Assembly (NCBI RefSeq): GCF_030238365.1 | Contig: NZ_JASSOT010000063.1 | Span: forward strand, 124,001 to 188,000 | DNA from: Lelliottia wanjuensis | GTDB taxonomy: Bacteria; Pseudomonadota; Gammaproteobacteria; Enterobacterales; Enterobacteriaceae | DNA: 64,000 bases | Direction of reading: 5' to 3' | Shown: positions 1-9,352 of the stretch, one piece after another | Position numbering within the stretch: position 1 is the stretch's first letter | How the letters are laid out: every line of letters starts with the position of its first letter | The notes under the pieces: model-generated | The model's input: the letters and a program-made list of their open reading frames with translations, nothing else | Databases searched by the model: none | Told to the model about the DNA's origin: nothing | Made by a program: the position numbers and the translations under genes

Positions 1-85
1 TGCGAAAACAATGCTTCTAACCTCGTAGCTTTGCAACAAACTACTAACAGAAGCTAAAGAGGTAACATTTTGAAAGAAGAGGATT

Positions 86-111
86 AAAAAAGCCCCGCAC
101 AGGCGAGGCTT
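86..111 (-). terminator. Intrinsic terminator of yobF-cspC
   Basis: Read on the minus strand, a GC-rich hairpin (AGCCTCGCC / GGCGGGGCT type stem) is followed by a run of six T. It lies about 50 bases past the cspC stop and closes the operon. Confidence 0.85.
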
Positions 112-161
112 GATGTCTGAGAGCGAAACGCTTAAGCGTTTCTGAATCAGCAGGGATTCGA

Positions 162-377
162 TCAGATAGCGGTTACGTTAACAGCAGCCGGACCTTTCTG
201 GCCGTCCTGAATTTCGAACTCAACGTTCTGGCCTTCAGCCAGAGTTTTGAAGCCGTTACCCTGGATTGCAGAGAAGTGTACGAACACATCTTTGCTGCCG
301 TCAGCAGGAGTAATGAAGCCAAAACCTTTAGACTCGTTGAACCACTTAACTTGACCTTTAATCTTTGCCATTTGCAA
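162..377 (-). CDS. cspC: Cold-shock family protein CspC
   Basis: A 71-residue product that is a single OB-fold cold-shock domain, with the RNP1 motif (KGFGFITP) and RNP2 motif (DVFVHFSAI). CspC is a constitutively made cytoplasmic nucleic-acid chaperone that stabilises rpoS and other stress mRNAs and melts RNA structure. The track start gives MQMAKIKGQ; the usual start is the internal Met two codons later (MAKIKGQ), so the true N terminus is probably two residues shorter. It follows yobF by about 20 bases on the same strand, the usual yobF-cspC operon. Confidence 0.95.
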
Positions 378-396
378 AATTCCTTAGATTGTTTTC

Positions 397-528
397 TTAG
401 CCCGCAGGCATTGACATAGATAAAACTGAGACATTACTGCATGAGGCACTAATATAAGGTTCGGCAGAGAAGCGGTATTCAACGACAACGTGTTTACTCA
501 GGACTTCTTTACTGAAAATGCCACACAT
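397..528 (-). CDS. yobF: Small stress protein YobF (43 aa)
   Basis: I translated this from the minus strand. It reads [10 protein letters not shown] and continues [22 protein letters not shown], closely matching Escherichia coli YobF, but it ends a few residues earlier and differently (SMPAG instead of the basic LRAKKTI tail). A GAGGT ribosome site lies about 12 bases before the ATG. YobF is a DUF2527-type small protein that rises under heat and membrane stress; its molecular role is unknown. It is the first gene of the operon with cspC. Confidence 0.92.
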   Translation of the reverse strand: MCGIFSKEVLSKHVVVEYRFSAEPYISASCSNVSVLSMSMPAG

Positions 529-1050
529 AAACAGAACTGTACCTCGTTTGACCCAAAACGTGTTATTACATACAACGAAAATTATGGCAAGCCATTTTTA
601 AACGTGTCTAGATCCGCCGCACAAACTCTGATGTGACCTTGCGACATTATGCACAACTGCATGCACGCATGACCGCACGTCAACCAGCGCCTACCGTCAG
701 ACAGGAGCCCACAGAGGCCCTGTAATCTAAAGCAATTTTACCTTAGCTCAATCTTTGATATAGATCCAGCCAGCGCGGAATCTTTATTAGATGCAATGAT
801 TGAGTTAGAACAATTTGCGAAAAGTTATGCTGAAATCAACGTAAGGGTTTGAGTTTCACAATGAAATTTTCCGGTTATTTATTGTTCGCCTTCATCATAT
901 AAGTCTGAGACGCCAGTTTTCAGTTTTGCACCAAAATAATGAAACTTTTATGACCTTGCTTCAAAAGAAAGCAAGAAAAACGTTTCGATGGAAATACACG
1001 ACAAGGGCCAGAATTGTAATAAAGAATATATTCAGCGCAGCGGCGAGAGA
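529..1050. other. Intergenic region with the yobF-cspC promoter side and a possible gene relic
   Basis: The half next to yobF should hold the operon promoter and long leader; I see AT-rich hexamers but no unambiguous -35/-10 pair. Near 745-852 the plus strand has a short open frame (SIFDIDPASAESLLDAMIE...) with no convincing start or ribosome site. It may be a gene relic. No RNA gene was recognised. Confidence 0.4.
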
Positions 1051-2046
1051 TCACAGGGATAAATATTGACCAATTTTCAATATTCTAAAGTTGTCATTAA
1101 TCTGGGCTACATTACTCAGCGCCTGAGTCAGTTCCAGCACCGGCTCGTCGAGGGACTCATCGGCCAGCTCAAACACGCCCCAGTGGATCGGAAAGGCGCG
1201 CGGCATTCCCATCTGCTGCCAGAGTGCGATGGCGGATTGCGGATCCATATGATGGGCCGACATGAACCAGCGTGGTGCATACGCACCGGCAGGTAGCGCC
1301 GCGGCGGTGATCTCCCCCAGCCTTTCGGGGATGGCGAGCAGCTGTGGGGAATACCCCGTATCGCCGCTGAACCAGAAACGTTGCGTTGTCCCTTCGAACA
1401 CCCACCCGCACCACAGCGAACGATTTCGGTTCCAGAACGTGCGCATACTCCAGTGTTGAGCGGGCACTGCGGTAATCGCGAGCCCCTGAAAGATAGCGCT
1501 CTGCCACCAGTCGAGTTCAATAATGCTTTTCGCCCCGCGACGGCGGAACCAGTCGCCGAGGCCCAGCGGTACAAACACCCTGAGATCGGGAAAACGGCGC
1601 AGCAGGCGGCGGACAGTGGCGGAATCGAGATGATCGTAATGATTGTGAGAGATGACTAACGCATCGAGCCGCGGGAGCGTCTCAACGGAGATAACCGGTG
1701 GGGTTTTGCGTTCCGGCCCTACAAAGGGTAACGGAGAGGCGCGTCGGGAGAAAACCGGATCGGTCAGCAGATATTGCCCATCTAACCGCAGCAGCACGCT
1801 GGCATGCCCCAGCCACCAGACGCCATCTTCTGAGAGGTCGTTCAGCTCGGCAGGCTGCCACCACTGGCGGACAAAATCGTGATAACCAAGTGAAGGCGGC
1901 TTCGGTACTCCGGCCGCTTTACGCTCCTTTCGCCAGCGCTCGACGTCACCCGGCTGATGACCGGTGAAGTCGATATTGCGAAATCCGTCGGGGGTATGAT
2001 GTTTGAGGGAGGGGTTATACCAGGGATTTTTCCAGACCACAGCCAC
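1051..2046 (-). CDS. Metallo-beta-lactamase-fold hydrolase (NAPE-PLD/RomA-like)
   Basis: A 331-residue protein with the metal-binding signature HNHYDH at residues 134-139, further ligands in the SGDTGY stretch and a late histidine in the FPIHWG motif. The N-terminal HTPDGFRN and WWLGHASVLL segments are typical of the cytoplasmic MBL-fold family that includes N-acylphosphatidylethanolamine phospholipase D and enterobacterial RomA. It probably hydrolyses an ester or phosphodiester with two metal ions; the substrate is unknown. It ends the minus-strand run yebO-MBL, with yebO only 16 bases upstream. This gene is absent between cspC and yebO in E. coli K-12, so it marks a genus-level difference. 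Confidence 0.85.
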   Translation of the reverse strand: MAVVWKNPWYNPSLKHHTPDGFRNIDFTGHQPGDVERWRKERKAAGVPKPPSLGYHDFVRQWWQPAELNDLSEDGVWWLGHASVLLRLDGQYLLTDPVFSRRASPLPFVGPERKTPPVISVETLPRLDALVISHNHYDHLDSATVRRLLRRFPDLRVFVPLGLGDWFRRRGAKSIIELDWWQSAIFQGLAITAVPAQHWSMRTFWNRNRSLWCGWVFEGTTQRFWFSGDTGYSPQLLAIPERLGEITAAALPAGAYAPRWFMSAHHMDPQSAIALWQQMGMPRAFPIHWGVFELADESLDEPVLELTQALSNVAQINDNFRILKIGQYLSL

Positions 2047-2062
2047 CTCCCCCTTTCAGCCG

Positions 2063-2353
2063 TTAGCGTTCAGCGACCAGACGAATGAAATCATCTTCGT
2101 CTTCGTTGACCACTTCTGCTGCAGCTTTTGGCGCTTCTTTCTCTTCCGGCTCGTTGGCTTCACACAGACGGCGAAGCAACGCGTTCTGGCGTTTCTGCTG
2201 GTCAAGCAGCGCTTCCAGCAGCTCAATCTGCTCATCGGTGCGAGAGCTGGCGCGATTGACAAAGAACCACAGCGCCAGGCCGATAATCATCACGATCAGA
2301 GAGATCGCCAGTGAGGCTACGTTCAGCAGCCCCGAATTCAGTAACTCACCCAT
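2063..2353 (-). CDS. yebO: YebO family membrane protein
   Basis: A 96-residue protein with one N-terminal membrane helix (residues about 12-32) followed by a coiled-coil-prone, charged cytoplasmic tail (EQIELLEALLDQQKRQNALL) and an acidic C terminus. It matches YebO, a conserved inner-membrane protein of unknown function found next to mgrB. It is transcribed towards the MBL-fold gene and probably cotranscribed with it. Confidence 0.93.
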   Translation of the reverse strand: MGELLNSGLLNVASLAISLIVMIIGLALWFFVNRASSRTDEQIELLEALLDQQKRQNALLRRLCEANEPEEKEAPKAAAEVVNEDEDDFIRLVAER

Positions 2354-2426
2354 TTTACCACCTCAATAAAAACGCCATTTTAGCACTGACGCAGAGGAAG
2401 CATACCATCTGTTATCAAAATGAATA

Positions 2427-2570
2427 CTACCAGGGGATGAATTGATTGATTGCACAAATGCCACTAAAGAACTGTACATCCTGATCGCACATGACATTAA
2501 TTGTCTGCGTCCATAAAATGACACAGGCAATCAGTACTACAATCAGAATTACCCAGCGAAATTTTTTCAC
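2427..2570 (-). CDS. mgrB: PhoP/PhoQ feedback inhibitor MgrB
   Basis: I translated this from the minus strand, starting at a GTG. The 47-residue product reads (M)[12 protein letters not shown], with one membrane helix, then periplasmic [12 protein letters not shown] and the ending NQFIPW. Both conserved periplasmic cysteines and the C-terminal Trp are present, so the gene looks intact. MgrB binds PhoQ in the inner membrane and damps PhoP activation; in Klebsiella and related genera its loss causes colistin resistance. The start is GTG instead of the ATG usual in E. coli. Confidence 0.95.
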   Translation of the reverse strand: MKKFRWVILIVVLIACVILWTQTINVMCDQDVQFFSGICAINQFIPW

Positions 2571-2730
2571 TCCACACTCCGTCTTATGACCTGATTGAAC
2601 CAGGTTATCACGGTTATCTTAAACAAGGACTAACTGTACCTTCATCAGAAAATTTTCGGAATCATGCACTTGTTTCATAGAGTAAAACTATTAGTCTTAA
2701 CAGCATTATTAGCAAAAAAATGAGGCTTTC

Positions 2731-2970
2731 ATGCGCATCATTATTCGGACAATTATTGTCCTCGCCATTTTGTGGATTGGTATTTTACTGACGGGATACG
2801 GCGTGCTGATGGGAAGCACAGAGAACGCTGCGGGACTGGGTATCCAGTGTAAATATCTCACCGCCCGCGGTATCAGCACCGCGCAATATCTGCACAGCGA
2901 CAGCGGGATCATCGGAATGTCTAACTGCCCGATTCTGCGTAAAAGCCAGCAGGTCGTCGACAACGGATAA
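2731..2970 (+). CDS. yobH: YobH family protein
   Basis: A 79-residue protein beginning with a hydrophobic signal-anchor (residues 3-25, IIIRTIIVLAILWIGILLTGYG), then a mostly polar domain with two cysteines. It matches YobH of enterobacteria, an uncharacterised envelope protein that always sits between mgrB and kdgR. It converges on kdgR with a shared terminator. Confidence 0.92.
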   Translation: MRIIIRTIIVLAILWIGILLTGYGVLMGSTENAAGLGIQCKYLTARGISTAQYLHSDSGIIGMSNCPILRKSQQVVDNG

Positions 2971-2987
2971 CCGACAGAACAGAAAGA

Positions 2988-3017
2988 CAAAAACGCCGCT
3001 TCTCAGCGGCGTTTTTT
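2988..3017. terminator. Bidirectional terminator between yobH and kdgR
   Basis: A near-perfect hairpin (AACGCCGC / GCGGCGTT) is flanked by A-rich and T-rich runs on the two sides, so it can stop transcription from both converging genes. Confidence 0.85.
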
Positions 3018-3027
3018 ATTGCTGATT

Positions 3028-3819
3028 TCAGAACGGATAGTCGTTGTAGCCCATCTGTTCAGAAATCTTGCGTGCTGCGGTATGCAGCATAGCGACATAT
3101 TCGTGCAGACGCTCTTCCGAGAAGCGCAGCGTCGGGAAGGAGATGCTCAGACCGGCGATGACAACGCCAAAACGGTCAAACACCGGAACCCCGATGCAAC
3201 GTAACCCTTCTTCCTGCTCCTGATTATCTTCCCCGTAGCCCTGCTCACGCACCTGATCGAGCACCGTCAGCAACTCATCAGTGCTGGTAATGGTGCGCTC
3301 GGTGCTGCGTTTATACTCCACGCCTTCGAGGATCTCTTTCACTTCCTCGCGATCGCGCCACGCCAACAGCACTTTACCGATGGCGGTGCTGTACAGCGGG
3401 TTGCGACGACCAATGCGGGAGTACATGCGGAGGTTGTACATGGAATCGATTTTGTGGATGTAGACGATGCTGTCTTCATCCAGCGCGCCCAGGTGGACGG
3501 TCTCTTTCGTCAAACGCGACAGCTCGCGCATCTGAATATCGGCGCTGCGAATGAGATCAACGTTTTGCAGCGCGCGAGCCCCGAGTTCGAACAGCTTCAG
3601 GGTCAGAGAGTATTTCTCAGATTCGCCTTCCTGTGCGACATAGCCCAGGGATTTCATGGTTTGCAGAAAGCGATAAACGGTGCTTTTTGACATCATCACA
3701 CGCTGCGACAACTCTGTAATACCAATTTCGCGCTCTTCACCCAGCGCCTGTAAGATGCCAAACACCTTCAGCACGGAAGAAACAGAATCTGGCTGCTTAT
3801 CCAAATCTGCGATTGCCAT
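3028..3819 (-). CDS. kdgR: IclR-family repressor KdgR
   Basis: A 263-residue protein with an N-terminal winged helix (residues about 12-75, helix-turn-helix around ELSQRVMMSKSTVYRFLQTM) and a C-terminal IclR effector domain ending LHTAARKISEQMGYNDYPF. It matches KdgR, which represses genes for pectin, oligogalacturonide and 2-keto-3-deoxygluconate use and releases DNA when it binds KDG. Length equals the E. coli protein. It is a single-gene unit, divergent from yebQ with a gap of about 180 bases. Confidence 0.97.
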   Translation of the reverse strand: MAIADLDKQPDSVSSVLKVFGILQALGEEREIGITELSQRVMMSKSTVYRFLQTMKSLGYVAQEGESEKYSLTLKLFELGARALQNVDLIRSADIQMRELSRLTKETVHLGALDEDSIVYIHKIDSMYNLRMYSRIGRRNPLYSTAIGKVLLAWRDREEVKEILEGVEYKRSTERTITSTDELLTVLDQVREQGYGEDNQEQEEGLRCIGVPVFDRFGVVIAGLSISFPTLRFSEERLHEYVAMLHTAARKISEQMGYNDYPF

Positions 3820-3997
3820 TTATCACCTCATTGCGAGTGTTTTATAAAAATCAGAACCGGTTTTTATTATAAATTCGTGACCGTCATGCTGCAATCGATC
3901 TGCGTTTACTTCGTTACAAATCTGCGACATAAAACCGAAATAACGATGCTAAACTAGCTAGTCTGATAATAATATCTCCCCGAGCGTTTCATTTCCC

Positions 3998-5371
3998 ATG
4001 GAAAAACAATCCTCTGATGGCTTGCCATTGCCGCAGCGATACGGCGCAATCGCCACCATAATCATCGGTATTTCAATGGCGGTACTCGACGGCGCCATCG
4101 CCAACGTCGCCCTGCCGACTATCGCCAGCGACCTGCACGCCTCTCCGGCCAGCTCCATTTGGGTGGTCAATGCCTACCAGATTGCTATCGTCGTCTCTTT
4201 GCTTTCTTTCTCGTTTCTCGGCGATATGTTTGGCTATCGCCGCGTCTATCAGTGCGGGCTGGTTGTCTTTACGGTCACATCTCTTTTCTGTGCGCTGTCT
4301 GATTCGCTGCACACCCTGACGTTCGCGCGTATCGCTCAGGGGTTTGGGGGCGCGGCGCTGATGAGCGTGAATACGGCACTGATACGTCTGATCTACCCGC
4401 AGCGTCAACTTGGGCGCGGGATGGGGATTAACTCATTTATTGTCGCGGTGTCGTCTGCCGCAGGGCCGACCATCGCGGCGGCCATACTTTCCGTTGCCTC
4501 CTGGCAGTGGCTGTTCCTGATTAACGTCCCGCTGGGGATTATCTCCCTGCTGTTTGCCCTGCGCTATCTGCCTGAGAACAGTGCGAAAAGCTCTATGCCG
4601 CGCTTCGATTTACCGAGCGCGGTGATGAATGCCCTGACCTTTGGTTTGCTGATCACGGCGCTAAGCGGGTTTGCTCAGGGGCAATCGCTGACGCTGATTG
4701 GCGCGGAGATTGTCGCCATGCTGATCATCGGCTTCTTTTTCGTTCGCCGCCAGCTGGCACTCCCCACCCCGCTGTTGCCCGTCGATCTGCTGCGTATTCC
4801 ACTCTTTTCCCTGTCGATTGGCACATCCATCTGTTCTTTCTGCGCCCAGATGCTGGCCCTGGTCTCCCTGCCCTTCTTCTTGCAGGGCGTGATTGGACGC
4901 ACTGAAGTCGAAACCGGTTTACTGCTCACCCCGTGGCCGCTGGCTACCATGGTGATGGCGCCCCTTGCCGGGTATCTCATCGAGCGGGTTCACGCGGGAT
5001 TACTGGGGGCGTTGGGTCTGGTGGTGATGGCGACCGGGCTGTTCGCGCTGGCCATGCTGCCGACAGCCCCGACGGATCTGGATATTATCTGGCGCATGAT
5101 CCTGTGTGGGGCTGGTTTTGGCCTGTTCCAGTCGCCGAATAATCACACCATCATCACCGCCGCTCCGCGTCATCGCAGCGGTGGCGCCAGCGGAATGCTG
5201 GGCACCGCGCGTCTGTTAGGGCAAAGTTCAGGGGCTGCGCTGGTGGCGCTGATGTTTAACGTCGCCGGGCAAAACGGCACGCATGTCGCGCTGTTCACCG
5301 CCGGGACGCTTGCCACCCTCGCCGCCGTCATCAGCGGCCTGCGCGTCACGCAGCCTCGCGTCGAGGCATAA
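3998..5371 (+). CDS. yebQ: MFS drug-efflux family transporter YebQ
   Basis: A 457-residue integral inner-membrane protein with about 14 hydrophobic segments. It carries the MFS motif A region after helix 2 (GDMFGYRRVY) and motif C (SAAGPTIAAAI), placing it in the DHA2 family of proton-driven drug exporters. Length is the same as E. coli YebQ. The substrate is not established. It stands alone, divergent from kdgR, and is closed by its own terminator. Confidence 0.94.
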   Translation: MEKQSSDGLPLPQRYGAIATIIIGISMAVLDGAIANVALPTIASDLHASPASSIWVVNAYQIAIVVSLLSFSFLGDMFGYRRVYQCGLVVFTVTSLFCALSDSLHTLTFARIAQGFGGAALMSVNTALIRLIYPQRQLGRGMGINSFIVAVSSAAGPTIAAAILSVASWQWLFLINVPLGIISLLFALRYLPENSAKSSMPRFDLPSAVMNALTFGLLITALSGFAQGQSLTLIGAEIVAMLIIGFFFVRRQLALPTPLLPVDLLRIPLFSLSIGTSICSFCAQMLALVSLPFFLQGVIGRTEVETGLLLTPWPLATMVMAPLAGYLIERVHAGLLGALGLVVMATGLFALAMLPTAPTDLDIIWRMILCGAGFGLFQSPNNHTIITAAPRHRSGGASGMLGTARLLGQSSGAALVALMFNVAGQNGTHVALFTAGTLATLAAVISGLRVTQPRVEA

Positions 5372-5415
5372 AAAAAGCCGGGCGGCATTTCTGCTCAACC
5401 CGGCTGCTTTTTCTT
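5372..5415. terminator. Terminator between yebQ and htpX
   Basis: The inverted repeat AGCCGGG ... CCCGGCT is separated by a 20-base loop and flanked by A7 on one side and T5 on the other, serving the converging yebQ and htpX genes. Confidence 0.8.
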
Positions 5416-5424
5416 ACTGCCTGA

Positions 5425-6306
5425 TTACTTGATGTATTCCCCGCTGCGCAGCGCTTCGATACGTTTATCGAGCGGCGGGTGGGTCATAAACAGTTCACTC
5501 AGGGATTTTGATTTACCGTTGATGCAAAATGCCATCATGCTGGTTGCTTCCTGCGGCTCGTAGCTGGTTTTCAGACGCTGCAGTGCAGCAATCATCTTCT
5601 CGCGACCGACCAGTTTTGCTGAACCCGCATCCGCATGGAACTCACGGTGACGGGAGAACCACATGGTAATGATGCTTGCCAGAATACCAAACACCAGTTC
5701 CAGCACCGTGGCGACCGCGAAATAGATCAGCGGGTTGCCGTTGCTCTCTTCCCCGTCATCACGGTTACCGCCCATAAAGCCTGCGGCAATCTGCGCCAGA
5801 ATACGCGAGATAAAGATAACGAAGGTGTTAACCACACCCTGAATCAGGGTCATGGTCACCATGTCGCCGTTGGCAATGTGGCTGATTTCATGCGCGATGA
5901 CGGCTTCTGCTTCATCACGGCTCATGTTCTGCAACAGACCGGTACTGACCGCGACCAGCGAGGCATCACGACGCGCACCGGTCGCAAAGGCGTTAATGTC
6001 CGGCGCGTGATAAATCGCCACCTGCGGCATAGCGATACCCGCCTGGCGCGATTGTTGAGCCACGGTGTTCATCAGCCACTGTTCCATATCGTTACGTGGC
6101 TGCTCAATGACTTCGCCACCGACTGATTTCAACGCCATCCACTTCGACATCAGCAGCGAGATAAACGATCCACCAAAACCGAACAGCAGCGCCATAATCA
6201 GCAGGCCTTGAACGCTGCTTGATTGGATCCCTGTCAGGCTTAGCACAAGCCCGAATACCACCATGACCGCAAGGTTGGTGACCAGGAAAAGCGCGATTCG
6301 CATCAT
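5425..6306 (-). CDS. htpX: Membrane metalloprotease HtpX
   Basis: A 293-residue inner-membrane zinc protease of family M48. It has two N-terminal membrane helices, the zinc-binding HEISH motif at residues 139-143 and two more hydrophobic segments after it; a third metal ligand is expected in the [11 protein letters not shown] stretch. HtpX helps FtsH to clear misfolded membrane proteins and in E. coli is induced through CpxR and heat shock. Length equals the E. coli enzyme. It reads towards yebQ. Confidence 0.97.
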   Translation of the reverse strand: MMRIALFLVTNLAVMVVFGLVLSLTGIQSSSVQGLLIMALLFGFGGSFISLLMSKWMALKSVGGEVIEQPRNDMEQWLMNTVAQQSRQAGIAMPQVAIYHAPDINAFATGARRDASLVAVSTGLLQNMSRDEAEAVIAHEISHIANGDMVTMTLIQGVVNTFVIFISRILAQIAAGFMGGNRDDGEESNGNPLIYFAVATVLELVFGILASIITMWFSRHREFHADAGSAKLVGREKMIAALQRLKTSYEPQEATSMMAFCINGKSKSLSELFMTHPPLDKRIEALRSGEYIK

Positions 6307-6461
6307 AATTTTCTTTTAACCTCTGTTTAACAAAACGCACTATGCGATTACCCACATCGTATGGGTATTGTGGCTATTTTCAAGGATTCGAGGGGCGTAA
6401 GTCACCAGAAAGACACAACTTTACATTGTTTATGAGCTTGCTGACGGGAGGATGCAGAACT

Positions 6462-6492
6462 AAAAAAAACAGGCACAATTTCTTGTGCCTGT
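6462..6492 (-). terminator. Terminator of proQ-prc
   Basis: On the minus strand ACAGGCACAAG pairs with CTTGTGCCTGT around a short AT loop, followed by eight T. It lies just past the prc stop. Confidence 0.88.
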
Positions 6493-6500
6493 CGGGGGTG

Positions 6501-8549
6501 TTATTTCACCGGAGCGGGTTGTGCAGCCGGTTTACTCTTTTCCTGGTTTGCCAGGTCGAGAGCGATATGTACCGTCTCGTCCAGATACGGATCTGGCTCC
6601 TGGTAATCCTTCGGCAGATCTTCCAGTTTCTTCAGCAGCGGTTTGCCTTCACGTTTGAAACGATCGTTGATGCGCGCCAGGCGGGTTGCATCGTCTTCTT
6701 CGTTCTCTTTCTCACGCTGAGCAAAGTTGAGAGAAACAATATTCCGCTTATCTTTCAGGGCATTAAAACGCGCAATGTCCTTCATGATGTACTGGAATTC
6801 CGGATCTTTAGCGATACGGTCGTTATGGGCTTTCAGCAATTCCGGACCGAACTGGGTCATGTCGCCGGATTTCACGAAGGTGGCAGCATTAATGCTGTCC
6901 CACGGCAACGCGTTATCCTCGAACTTCTCGCCTGTTTCCGTCTCTTCGGTGCCGGTCGGCATCATGATGTCCGGCGTCACGCCTTTACGCTGCGTACTGC
7001 CGCCGTTCACGCGATAGAACTTCTGAATGGTGTACTGGACAGAGCCCAGCGCAGGCCACTCAGGGCGCAGCATCTGATCGTAAATACGGTTCAGGGAGCG
7101 GTACTGTTGCACCGTGCCTTTACCGAAGGTCGGTTCACCGACGATCAGCGCACGACCATAGTCCTGCATCGCAGCCGCGAAGATTTCTGATGCGGAGGCG
7201 CTAAAGCGATCCACCAGCACCACCAGCGGACCTTTGTAGTAAACCACACCGTCCGTATCGGCATCTTCACGCACTTTGCCGTTGTTATCACGCACCTGAA
7301 CCACCGGGCCAGACGGGATAAACAGACCCGAAAGCGAAACCGCTTCGGTCAGTGCCCCACCGCCGTTGGTACGCAGATCGATGATCACGCTGCTGACATT
7401 CTGCTTTTCAAGCTTCTGTAGCTGCACTTTCACATCGTCTGTCAGGCCGACATAGAAGCCAGGAATATCGAGCACGCCGACTTTTTCTTTGCCGACGGTT
7501 TTCACGGACATTTTCACCGCGCGATCTTCCAGACGAATACGCTCACGCGTCAGGGTCACGATACGGGTTTTCGTCCCTTTACCCGCAGGCAAAATCTCAA
7601 GGCGAACCTTGCTGCCTTTCGGGCCTTTGATCTGTGCGACGACATCGTCAAGACGCCAGCCGATCACGTCGACCATGCCCTGACCTGTCTGACCGACACC
7701 GACGATACGATCGCCGACGCTAATCGCTTTGCTTTTCGACGCAGGGCCGCCTGCCACCATGGAGTTGATGACCGTGTAGTCTTCATCCATTTGCAGCACC
7801 GCGCCAATCCCTTCCAGAGACAAGCTCATCTCGGTATTGAACTGTTCGGTGTTACGTGGGGAAAGGTAGTTGGTATGCGGGTCGATTTCGTGAGCAAAGG
7901 CGGTCATCGCCAGAGAGAACACGTCTTCACTGTTAGTCTGTGCCAGACGGCGAATCGCTGATTTATAACGACGGGTCAGCGTTTCGCGAATCTCTTTCTC
8001 ATCTTTACCGGTGAGTTTAAGGCTCAGCTCATCGAACTTCACTTTGCCGTCCCACAGCGCATTCAGCTCGGCTTCATCTTTCGGCCAGGGGGCTTTGCTG
8101 CGGTCGAGATTAAAGTTGTCGTTGCCGGTGAAGTCCATCGGACGTTCCAGCACTTTCAGCGCGTATTGATAGCGTTCAAAACGGCGCTTCTGGGAAAGGT
8201 TGTAGAGATCGTAGAACAGATCGAGTTTACCGCTGCGCAGCTCATCGCCGACTTCGGTTTTACGCTTCGCGAACTGTTCGATATCGCTGGCCAACAGCAC
8301 GTTGTGGCTGTAGTCCAGCAGGTTCAGATAGCGATCGAAAATTTTGGCCGAAAAGGCCTGATCGAGATCGAACTGACGATAATGTGAACGGGTGAAGCGC
8401 GAGGTGACGCGCTCACTGACCGTCGCGTGCTGAGTCTCTTCCTTTAACAGCGGAATTTGATCGGCACGCGTAATATCGTCCACTGCGAAAGCGTGGCCTG
8501 TTATTGCAAACAGGCCAGCCAGCGCGGTGATCCTAAAAAGAGTGTTCAT
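6501..8549 (-). CDS. prc: Tail-specific periplasmic protease Prc (Tsp)
   Basis: The 682-residue product starts at MNTLFRITALAGLFAITGHAFA, a clear signal peptide; upstream in-frame codons were rejected because this start matches the family length. A PDZ domain lies around residues 240-320. The catalytic Ser sits in SASASE near residue 452 and the Lys in FGKGT near 477, forming the Ser/Lys dyad of family S41. Prc trims the C terminus of FtsI (PBP3) and, with NlpI, degrades the endopeptidase MepS. It follows proQ by 19 bases in one operon. Confidence 0.97.
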   Translation of the reverse strand: MNTLFRITALAGLFAITGHAFAVDDITRADQIPLLKEETQHATVSERVTSRFTRSHYRQFDLDQAFSAKIFDRYLNLLDYSHNVLLASDIEQFAKRKTEVGDELRSGKLDLFYDLYNLSQKRRFERYQYALKVLERPMDFTGNDNFNLDRSKAPWPKDEAELNALWDGKVKFDELSLKLTGKDEKEIRETLTRRYKSAIRRLAQTNSEDVFSLAMTAFAHEIDPHTNYLSPRNTEQFNTEMSLSLEGIGAVLQMDEDYTVINSMVAGGPASKSKAISVGDRIVGVGQTGQGMVDVIGWRLDDVVAQIKGPKGSKVRLEILPAGKGTKTRIVTLTRERIRLEDRAVKMSVKTVGKEKVGVLDIPGFYVGLTDDVKVQLQKLEKQNVSSVIIDLRTNGGGALTEAVSLSGLFIPSGPVVQVRDNNGKVREDADTDGVVYYKGPLVVLVDRFSASASEIFAAAMQDYGRALIVGEPTFGKGTVQQYRSLNRIYDQMLRPEWPALGSVQYTIQKFYRVNGGSTQRKGVTPDIMMPTGTEETETGEKFEDNALPWDSINAATFVKSGDMTQFGPELLKAHNDRIAKDPEFQYIMKDIARFNALKDKRNIVSLNFAQREKENEEDDATRLARINDRFKREGKPLLKKLEDLPKDYQEPDPYLDETVHIALDLANQEKSKPAAQPAPVK

Positions 8550-8568
8550 GCCAGGCTTGGCCTCCGTT

Positions 8569-9255
8569 TCAGAACACCAGGTGTTCTGCGCGTACAATCA
8601 TTGACATGCCAGACGTCAGCTGTACACGAACGCCATCTTTGGTGATTTCGAGTACGGTGGCATCCATCGCATTGTTACCCGCTTTCACCTTCAGAGCCTG
8701 ACCGACGCTCAGCGCGTTGATGTCAGAAACCGGAGTGTGGCGTTGTTCTTCGCGAGGCGCACGCTGTGCTTTAGCGGCTGGTTTATCAGCACGCGGTTTG
8801 CGATCGCTGTTCTCACTACGACGTGGAGCAGGACGCGGTTTGCGCTCACGGCGCGGCGCTTCTTCTTGACCATTTGCTGCAGCAGCTTCGCGTTTTTTCG
8901 CCTGCTGCTCAGCACGCTGTGCCTGAACACGCGCTTTGGCTTCTTCAAGCTGCTTGCGTGCGTGCTCAACGTGCTGCTCGTCCAGCTCACCGCAAGGGTT
9001 GCCGTCGAGATCGACACGGGTCGCGCCCAGCTTGATACCGTAAAGGTAACGCCAGCTTGAAGTATAAAGACGTAAGGCAGAACGCAGTTGGGTTTTGCTG
9101 AGACTCATCTCACCCTCAACGCGCGCTACCAGATCCTGAAAAATACCAATTTTCAGGGGACGAGCTTCGCCTTCAGCAGTGAAACACTGTGGGAAACGCT
9201 CAGCCAGAAAGGCAATGACTTCTTTACTACTGTTCAACTTAGGTTGATTTTCCAT
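8569..9255 (-). CDS. proQ: RNA chaperone ProQ
   Basis: A 228-residue protein with an N-terminal FinO/ProQ RNA-binding domain (residues about 5-115, including [20 protein letters not shown]), a long Lys/Arg/Ala/Pro-rich linker (about 120-180) and a C-terminal Tudor-like domain ending [10 protein letters not shown]. ProQ binds the 3' hairpins of many mRNAs and small RNAs and stabilises them. It is the first gene of the proQ-prc operon. The linker is basic and low in complexity, as in other species. Confidence 0.97.
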   Translation of the reverse strand: MENQPKLNSSKEVIAFLAERFPQCFTAEGEARPLKIGIFQDLVARVEGEMSLSKTQLRSALRLYTSSWRYLYGIKLGATRVDLDGNPCGELDEQHVEHARKQLEEAKARVQAQRAEQQAKKREAAAANGQEEAPRRERKPRPAPRRSENSDRKPRADKPAAKAQRAPREEQRHTPVSDINALSVGQALKVKAGNNAMDATVLEITKDGVRVQLTSGMSMIVRAEHLVF

Positions 9256-9352
9256 GAAATTTCCTGATTACAACGGACGTTGCCAACTAGCCGCAGGCAT
9301 GAACAGGCGACATTATAATGACGTCATCCGTAAATGCTACGTTATCCGTTGA

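Noticed and set aside
5635-6126. A 163-codon plus-strand frame opposite htpX
   Set aside because: It lies wholly inside htpX, which is certain, and its composition is that of a shadow frame.
6342-7190. A 282-codon plus-strand frame over the htpX-prc gap and prc
   Set aside because: Antisense to prc and crossing its terminator; no start signal and no domain.
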